Shown here one piece after another: positions 57,938 to 64,000 of a stretch of DNA of 64,000 nucleotides (the first letter of the stretch is position 1; the number at the start of each line of letters is the position of its first letter). The stretch spans positions 32,428,001 to 32,492,000 of the forward strand of contig NC_084921.1 in the NCBI RefSeq assembly GCF_958298935.1, given 5' to 3'. The position numbers were made by a program, and so were the translations under genes. The DNA comes from Phragmites australis (Eukaryota > Streptophyta > Magnoliopsida > Poales > Poaceae). The notes beneath the pieces were generated by a model. That model was not told where the DNA came from. It saw nothing but the letters and a program-made list of their open reading frames with translations, and made no database searches.

Positions 57938-58880
57938 CTAAATAGTTGCTGCTATTTTGGCGTATGTCATCCGTCTCTCCTCTGCATGTTCTTCTTTTAG
58001 AAGGGTCATCACTTCTGACATATTTTCTTTTCTTTGTCTCTTATAAGTGTCAGCGTTTTGTTCGAATCCGACCTTCCAAGGCCTCAAATCCATGTATCGT
58101 GTTCGACCAGTGTGCTCCTTATTTTTCAGTGTCAAGGTTAGCTCGTCGTTCTCTCTATCTACCTAGAAAGATCCCTAGGAAGACTGGACGTGAGCATCTC
58201 TAATCTTATGTGTGACTTCCTGTTCTAGTTTGCTTTTGAAATCATAAGCTTCCATTAGTCGTAAGAGTCACCCCTCTCCCATACAAGTAGTTCTTCACTC
58301 ATGGAATCCACTTAGCTACCATAGGTTTGACACCATTTTTGGTTACGTCTTCTTCCATCTTCTCCCACTCGTCAAGTTTCCTCACGTACCCACACGTGCC
58401 AGTTCTGTGGGGGTATAAAGTCTTTTTGGAGTTGACCTTATTTGCTTCACTTATCTTTTTTGCTTCTTCCAAATCCCTGTACTTCACGAAATCATTCCAA
58501 AAATCTTTTACCATCGGATAATCATCCTAGTCTGGCGTTCAACCCTTCAAGTGATAATCTCTGTACAATTTACCCTTAAAATTCATAAAAATTATGTCCA
58601 TTATGACTATGGCCTAATGCTTCGCTATGGCAATGTTACATCCTTCATGGTACTCAAACTTTTGCGACAAACTTGCTCCACATAAATTTCTTGATATTAT
58701 CAGGAACCACCCATTTGTCACCTCGTTTGCCTCTCCAAGTTCTATAAGTGATCGCGATGTGATTCCTTACAAGACACTCGCATGCTGTCTTGAACAGGCC
58801 GAGTACATCTAAATATTTTATGGGCTCCCCGGCTGAATCGACCTGCATGATGACAAAATTTCCCTCAGGCATCTTCCTGA
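57938..58880 (-). pseudogene. CACTA transposase-like remnant (Transposase_24 type)
   Basis: Minus-strand pieces in order: 58872-58654 (ACECLVRNHIAITYRTWRGK and VVPDNIKKFMWSKF), 58514-58299 (FWNDFVKYRDLEEAKKISEA, then TGTCGYVRKLDEWEKMEEDV) and 58135-57938. This is the pattern of the plant En/Spm-associated transposase family known as Transposase_24. Frames are interrupted, so non-functional. A 33-bp repeat (CATCATCAGTGGTCGGACCC) lies just upstream at about 58890-58950. Confidence 0.7.
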
Positions 58881-58950
58881 CCCACTAGCGCATCATCAGT
58901 GGTCGGACCCTTTGGCGCATCATTAGTGGTCGGACCCTCCGGAGCATCAT

Positions 58951-61000
58951 CGTCATGTTGAATCAAGTTGAGGTATGCATACGGGATACTGCTTCGCTCC
59001 GGAGCATCATCCGAGGATGGATCCTAGTTAAAGGAGAGGCCTTGTATCTGGGGTATGTCTGTGGGCGGTGACTTGATTTTGTACGCGTCATTACTATATA
59101 AAATTTCATCTATTCAAATTTCTTGCAGCTATGTGAAAATTCAGGCAGCATATGTAATATTTTTTTATTGATATATACTGTGATGATAAGTATTTGTGAG
59201 GAACTCTAATACCGAGTCATAAGAATCAATCAGTAAGCACGCACATGGAATCCATGTGTCTATAGCCAGAGGGACACAATTTAATTAATTTTTGAGCGTA
59301 TATATTTGTGTATCCACTCAAATGATGGCAAACATTTGAGAACAAATATTGGACCAAATTAAAGTTGTTATTGATGGTCTCCACACACGTATATATTTGA
59401 GCGTATCTATTTGTTTATCCACTCAAATGATGGCAAAAGAAGGGCTATGTTACGAAGTACGCGCGTGCATGTAATAGCACTTCCATCCGGCTTTCTAATT
59501 TTGCTTCCTAACTGCTTTCCCTCGTTTTTCTCTTTTCTCCCCCATTGTATCAATGGAAGCGCTCCCCATGTGGAGCTACTATACTAGCTCTTATGAGTTC
59601 TTGAACAAAGTATTAGGATTGAAATCTATCCCACCATATCAGGCTTGCCCATCATAAAGAAAATGTCTCAAAACACTTGCCCTCCACAATTCTAGACTCT
59701 ATAATTCTCCATTGGTATTACACCAAAAAGTTGCTATATATGAGTACAAATTGCTGAGTTTTGCTCAAAGGAGATGTAAAGGGGCAAAACTCCAAGAAGG
59801 TGGTGCAAGTGCAGTTTACTCTCGATATAATAATGAACACTTTAATATACATATATTGATATATATTTATTACTTCCTAATACTATAGTTTTCTTATAAA
59901 AAAGTCCAGAAATACAAAAAAGTTTGAATGCGGAGTATTTCAGATTCTCACTGCTACACCATCACTGCTTCAAGAATTGTGGTGAATTATAAAATAATTT
60001 ATTTTTATTAGTCTAAATCACCTTTTATGAGCTATAATAAAAATAATCTATTGGAACTTGTAAATATTCTCGCAACTAACAAAAATTGCATAGCATAGCA
60101 CAACCAGGTAGATTCAAGGAAAGTAACCATGTGTGCAACAGTGTTTAATTTACTATCCTATCTGAGTTTACAAAAAACGTTGAAATTTGTTTTTGGTTCA
60201 ATTCAAAGTACAATCGTGCAATTTCACCTATTTTTTCAATTACCCCTTGGAAAATGTAAGCATACTAAGAAATCAAAATAACACATAAAAGAGAAGGACA
60301 TACAATATGTGCGATAGTTTTCATCCAAAAAAAATATGTTTCATCCCTCTTAAGATTATATTTAGACTTCATATTTCTAATGATAAAGTGCTTGAAGCTA
60401 CTCTTTCCCTATAAAAAGTGAAAGGAATTGGCAGACAACAGAAAATTTAATTCAGTTGTATGCATACTAAAACCATTTTTTTTCAAGTAATGTTATTCCT
60501 TGTTGGCATTCTTTTAACGTACACAACTCTTGAATTCCATAAGTATGCTTAGATAATCTGTTTGTGTAATCTGAACAAAAAATCTTAAAAGCTCGATCCT
60601 TAATTTTTTCTCAAAGTATTTCATGAACTTGTTGGCTGATTCACAAATACATGCAAATTGACATTGCCTCTAGATGCACAAAATCTTGGCCATTCCATCT
60701 TAAAATAAAAGGGACCTTGAGTTCTTCCTGCACTCCTCAGGCAATTAGATTATGTAATATTTCAGAACAGAATCAATGTAATTGTTTTTTCATAGAAATG
60801 TACAAGTTAAACATACAAGCTAGAATTGATATATTGAAACAAAACATAGATGAGGTAAACAAAACATATATGAATGCAATTTCACTTCAAGACACAAAAT
60901 TTGCATAGCATCAAGTCGTTGACCTGCGTGTTCTAATTTCTAAGGTACATGCAGTAATGAGTCTAACATGACAATAAAAATGCTTCAATCCACTCGCACA
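58951..61000. other. AT-rich interior of the CACTA element, no gene
   Basis: No protein family recognised. A unit containing TATCCACTCAAATGATGGCA occurs twice, at 59291-59333 and about 59394-59437. A short plus-strand frame at 60651-60908 matches nothing I know. Confidence 0.45.
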
Positions 61001-61480
61001 ACACATGAGACACAGGCGGCATCAAATGAATCCACTCACCGCAAAGATGTAGAGGAGCACAACGAGGAAGGGCTCGGGCTCGTGGCGCCAGGGAGGAAGT
61101 TGCTGGGGTGGACCTCGGGGACGAGGTCGCCGGAGTGGAGCTCAGGGCGCCGGGCTTAGGCTCAAGCCGCCGGGGAGGAGGTGCTCCGGGAGGCATCGGG
61201 ATTGGGAACGAGGAGGCCATGGAGGAGGTTCTCAGGGGGCGTGGAGGAGGCCCTCATCATCGGGATCTTGGAGGCCGCTGCAATGGTCGAGGAGGAGGAC
61301 ATCGCGGTCATCGAGGAGGAGGCCAGCATGGTCATTGGGTAGGAGGCCGGCGCGTCAGGGTGATGTGGAGGAGGCCATCGGTGAGGCGACATGTTGGGGA
61401 GCCATCAGGGAGATGTGAGGGGCATTAGCAATGGCTTCGGCAGATGAATAGAGGAGGCTGCAGCTAAGTGCTGAGATATC
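61001..61480. repeat. GAGGAGG-rich segment in the CACTA element
   Basis: Many irregular copies of GGAGGAGG and GGAGGCC units. Frames on both strands are low-complexity and not genes. Such GC-rich blocks are common in grass CACTA interiors. Confidence 0.5.
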
Positions 61481-61979
61481 TAGGGGGATAACATATTAGT
61501 ACCGGTTGTGGTCTACAGTCGGCATTGATGCTAGGACTATTAGTGTCAGTTTTTTCCTAGAACCAGCACTGATATTGTTCTCCATTTTTTAACATTTTTT
61601 TATATCTAGGTTTTGTAATTTATTGTATATTAGGGTTTATATTAGATCTATAATTTGTGTAGTACATAATCATTATTTTTTTAGGAAGTAATTTATTATA
61701 TATTTAGGTTTGTAATTTATTGTATATTAGGTAATTTATTTTATATTAGGTTTATAATTTGTGGAATACATCTTTGTTACATAAAGCAATGTATATGTTT
61801 AATAAAAATTATAGCTTTTTACTTAATAGAAATTAAGGCATATTCTTAGTAGATATGAATTAAATCTATAACTATCATACAATAGCTTTATTTGTACTAA
61901 TTAAAGCATAAATGATAGCTATTAATTTTTTACTTAATACAAATTAAAGTATATTCTTACTTAATACATGTCCTTGATA

Positions 61980-62410
61980 TAAATTACAATGAATCCTAAA
62001 TTTATTATTACATCAAAGCTGCTTTCATTTAACGATTATAGCTTCGTTATGATCGCGACATATGTAGCTAGATTTTTCAGTGTCATCAATGAGAGGCATG
62101 TTCACATTCTCTTTGAAAGGAGGCAGATCATCGAATTGATTATAGTCTTTCTTGTCGATGACATCCCCAACACAGACAATCTTTATTTTTCCTTAAAGAA
62201 CCACATGGCGCTCATCCTTGTTAGCTGGGTCCATGTCCTTTACATATAAGACATGTATAACATCTTTGGTAAGTACGAATGATTCATCTCTGTATCTGAT
62301 GAATTTGAGGTTGCAATGGTCACACCATACTTGTTGATATTTACTCCAATTGGCCAGTCCCACTGTATCATCATCTGCAAATTTATGATTATCATTACAT
62401 TTTTGCAATC
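61980..62410 (-). pseudogene. CACTA transposase tail (DUF4216 type) remnant
   Basis: On the minus strand, ESFVLTKDVIHVLYVKDMDP, then RHVVL, a stop, KIKIVCVGDV and DYNQFDDLPPF. This matches the conserved region near the C-terminus of CACTA (TNPD/TNP2-type) transposases called DUF4216. The catalytic domain upstream (towards 63.5 kb) is not recognisable and appears deleted. Confidence 0.65.
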
Positions 62411-63840
62411 AATAAAAATCCAATGAAATGATAACCATGCAATATTTCAAAATGCACATCTAATTTATTGAATTACCTCGCATCTTGATTGCTCCATGAT
62501 AGATGGCCCATCACCTTCCGGCACTTGGTCTCGGTCGGAGGACCCACCTTCTAAATACTGCCGCGTTCGCTTGCGACTAGCAGGTGAATTTACCATAACT
62601 ACAGCACAATATTCATATTTAATATGTTAATCTATTTAGAGGTAATTTTAATCTTTTTAACTAATTCAGTACTACAAAATTGGAGCTAGGTTTTAATATA
62701 TTTAGAGGTGATTTTAGCATTTTTTTTTCCCTTAAATCACTACTACAAAATTGGAGATCTAGATAACAATGGCATAATCGCATACTCAATTAGAGCTCAA
62801 CTAGAGTATTAACTGGAATTATTGTTAAACACTTAATAATTTCCTGAATTAATTACGCTTAAGCAAAGCTTAATCCTGTTTAGAAAAAATTAAAAAGATG
62901 AATATTATGTTTATCATGAGGGTGAGTATTTTTAATGAACAGGGAATAAACTAAAAATATTAATAAAATTGATTTCACCAATTTTGGACTTACCAATAAT
63001 TAATTATGAATTATCAATGCTTAAACCTATTTTATTAACCATTGAAATTTAAATATATATTTCAATTCTCCTAGCATTTTTAACATGTAGAGTATTCTAA
63101 AACAAAGCTAACAAAATTAGTTTCATAATTTTTGGAGAAATATTCATTTTTCTACACATTTTACAATTTTTTAGCCAATTTAACCATTGAACAATAATTC
63201 TATTTCGCATTTTTGATTTAACTAAAATAAAAATATTATCTAAAGCTCTAAAATACTTTTTTTACCCAACGGTACCTAGCCCAGCACATGCAAAGTGGGA
63301 CCGGCCAAGTTCACTTCGGTAAACATGGCTCACAACCATTGCCATCGGCGTTCGGCCGAGCTCGCCGACAACGATGGCGGCGCCGTTCGGCTAGGGTCAG
63401 TGGCTGGAGAATCTACACGGGTATGCGGACTCAACGATACGCAAAAAGGGGCATAGGCCCGCCCGGAGCTCCGCTGGCGGCGTGCGAGGCGGCATGACTT
63501 CGGGCCGAGGGGAAAAAGAGGAGCGCTAAAGGAAGAGTACGACCCCGCGAAGCTCACCGTGTGCTCGGTTGATGCGAAGAGACAACAGTGAGGCTGCTCG
63601 ATGGTGAGGGGCAGCTCGATTGGCGCGAATAACTGGGGAAGAGGACGACGCCTATATAGACTTGACTTATTAGTGCCGGCTTGTAATATGAACCGACACT
63701 GATACTGAGTATCAGTGCCGATTTAACCCGGCTCGATTGTTGATCGAGTCTAAGAAGTTACAAACTGGCATTGATACTTCATCAGTGCCGGTTCTATCAT
63801 AACCAGCACTGATAGGGCGGCACGGATGACTGTTTCTGTT
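62411..63840. other. Right part of the CACTA element, no gene
   Basis: AT-rich to 63260, with an imperfect tandem repeat at about 62632-62760 (ACTACAAAATTGGAG units). Then GC-rich, with overlapping short frames at 63288-63557, then subterminal repeats with CAGTGCCGGTT from 63680 to the right terminus. Confidence 0.5.
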
Positions 63841-63846
63841 GTAGTG

Positions 63847-64000
63847 TGATTGCATTTGATTGTTCTCCTTGGAAGGCTCTCCTTTTGCGCTCTTTCTAGA
63901 TATTCACCAGAAATATATCACTACTCCATCGAATTCCTTCCAGACATGTTTGCCAATTCTTAGTCGGGCTTTCTTCCAGCATCCTCTGATTGTGGAGCAT
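63847..64000 (-). pseudogene. LINE remnant at the window edge, antisense
   Basis: Read on the minus strand, two frames together give the Trp-rich end of a plant LINE (HVWKEFDGVVIYFWW in one, KERKRRAFQGEQ in the next). A frame change separates them. It continues beyond the window. Confidence 0.5.

Larger units (their letters stand above)
55090..63846 (-). mobile_element. Large decayed CACTA element
   Basis: Left end CACTAGTACGTAAAGGGTCA; right end read inward CACTACAACAGAAACAGTCA: the shared positions run well beyond CACTA. Both ends are followed by repeated short motifs of the type AGTGCCGGTT / CAGCACTGAT, in both orientations. Minus-strand remnants of CACTA proteins lie at 61980-62410 and 57938-58880. 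Solo LTR E sits 27 bp inside the left end. No 3-bp duplication: AAT is outside the left end and TGA outside the right, so the ends may not be an original pair. Similar subterminal repeats at 61490-61590 hint at internal nesting. Confidence 0.6.

Noticed and set aside
62738..62760. CACTACTACAAAATTGG as a CACTA end
   Set aside because: It is one unit of a local tandem repeat; no partner end or duplication.
1..64000. CRISPR array, operon or bacterial mobile element
   Set aside because: All genes are spliced plant genes and all repeats fit plant transposons; no regularly spaced short repeats with unique spacers.

Overview
This is nuclear DNA of a flowering plant, almost certainly a grass. Genes are split by GT-AG introns, and GC-rich first exons sit next to AT-rich introns. 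The repeats are the usual grass mix: a Sirevirus-type Copia element, CACTA and hAT elements, and Stowaway MITEs. I cannot name the species. There is no bacterial-style operon, CRISPR array, rRNA gene or convincing tRNA gene.

Four host genes are supported. (1) 1-5676, minus strand: the first half of a full-size ABCG (PDR-type) transporter, 12 exons visible, cut off by the window edge. (2) 13050-16835, plus: the c'' proteolipid subunit of the vacuolar H+-ATPase, 4 coding exons, 174 aa. (3) 20507-25461, plus: a BAH-RRM protein of the ANTI-SILENCING 1 type, 10 coding exons, 513 aa, with a probable 5' leader exon ending at 19397. (4) 43551-45927, plus: NAA50-type N-alpha-acetyltransferase, 3 exons, 178 aa. 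All splice junctions given keep the reading frame. They come from reading the sequence and known family sequences, not from transcripts.

Repeats make up most of the rest. 5.9-13 kb is intergenic with a Stowaway MITE and LINE debris. The large intron of the V-ATPase gene holds a hAT-like element with a perfect 8-bp target duplication. Two further hAT-like elements lie end to end just upstream of the ASI1-type gene. 26.5-42.5 kb is a three-part nest: an old Copia element (A) contains an 11.7-kb Sirevirus-type Copia element (B, minus strand) and a solo LTR (C). Target duplications can be read for all three (one mismatch for A).

Beyond NAA50, 47.5-52.2 kb is a small CACTA element carrying an internally deleted Copia element (D) and a MITE. 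53.9-54.4 kb is a decayed hAT transposase end. 55.1-63.8 kb is a large decayed CACTA element with transposase remnants and a second solo LTR (E) near its left end. The window closes in an antisense LINE remnant.

The four host genes do different housekeeping jobs (membrane export, vacuolar acidification, RNA/chromatin processing, protein N-terminal acetylation) and show no sign of a shared pathway. I found no convincing new system. The points most worth a second look are the dated layers of insertion, the palindromic motif families in two Copia elements, the 17-residue repeats in the ASI1-type protein, and transposon-bearing introns in a gene whose family handles transposon-bearing introns.
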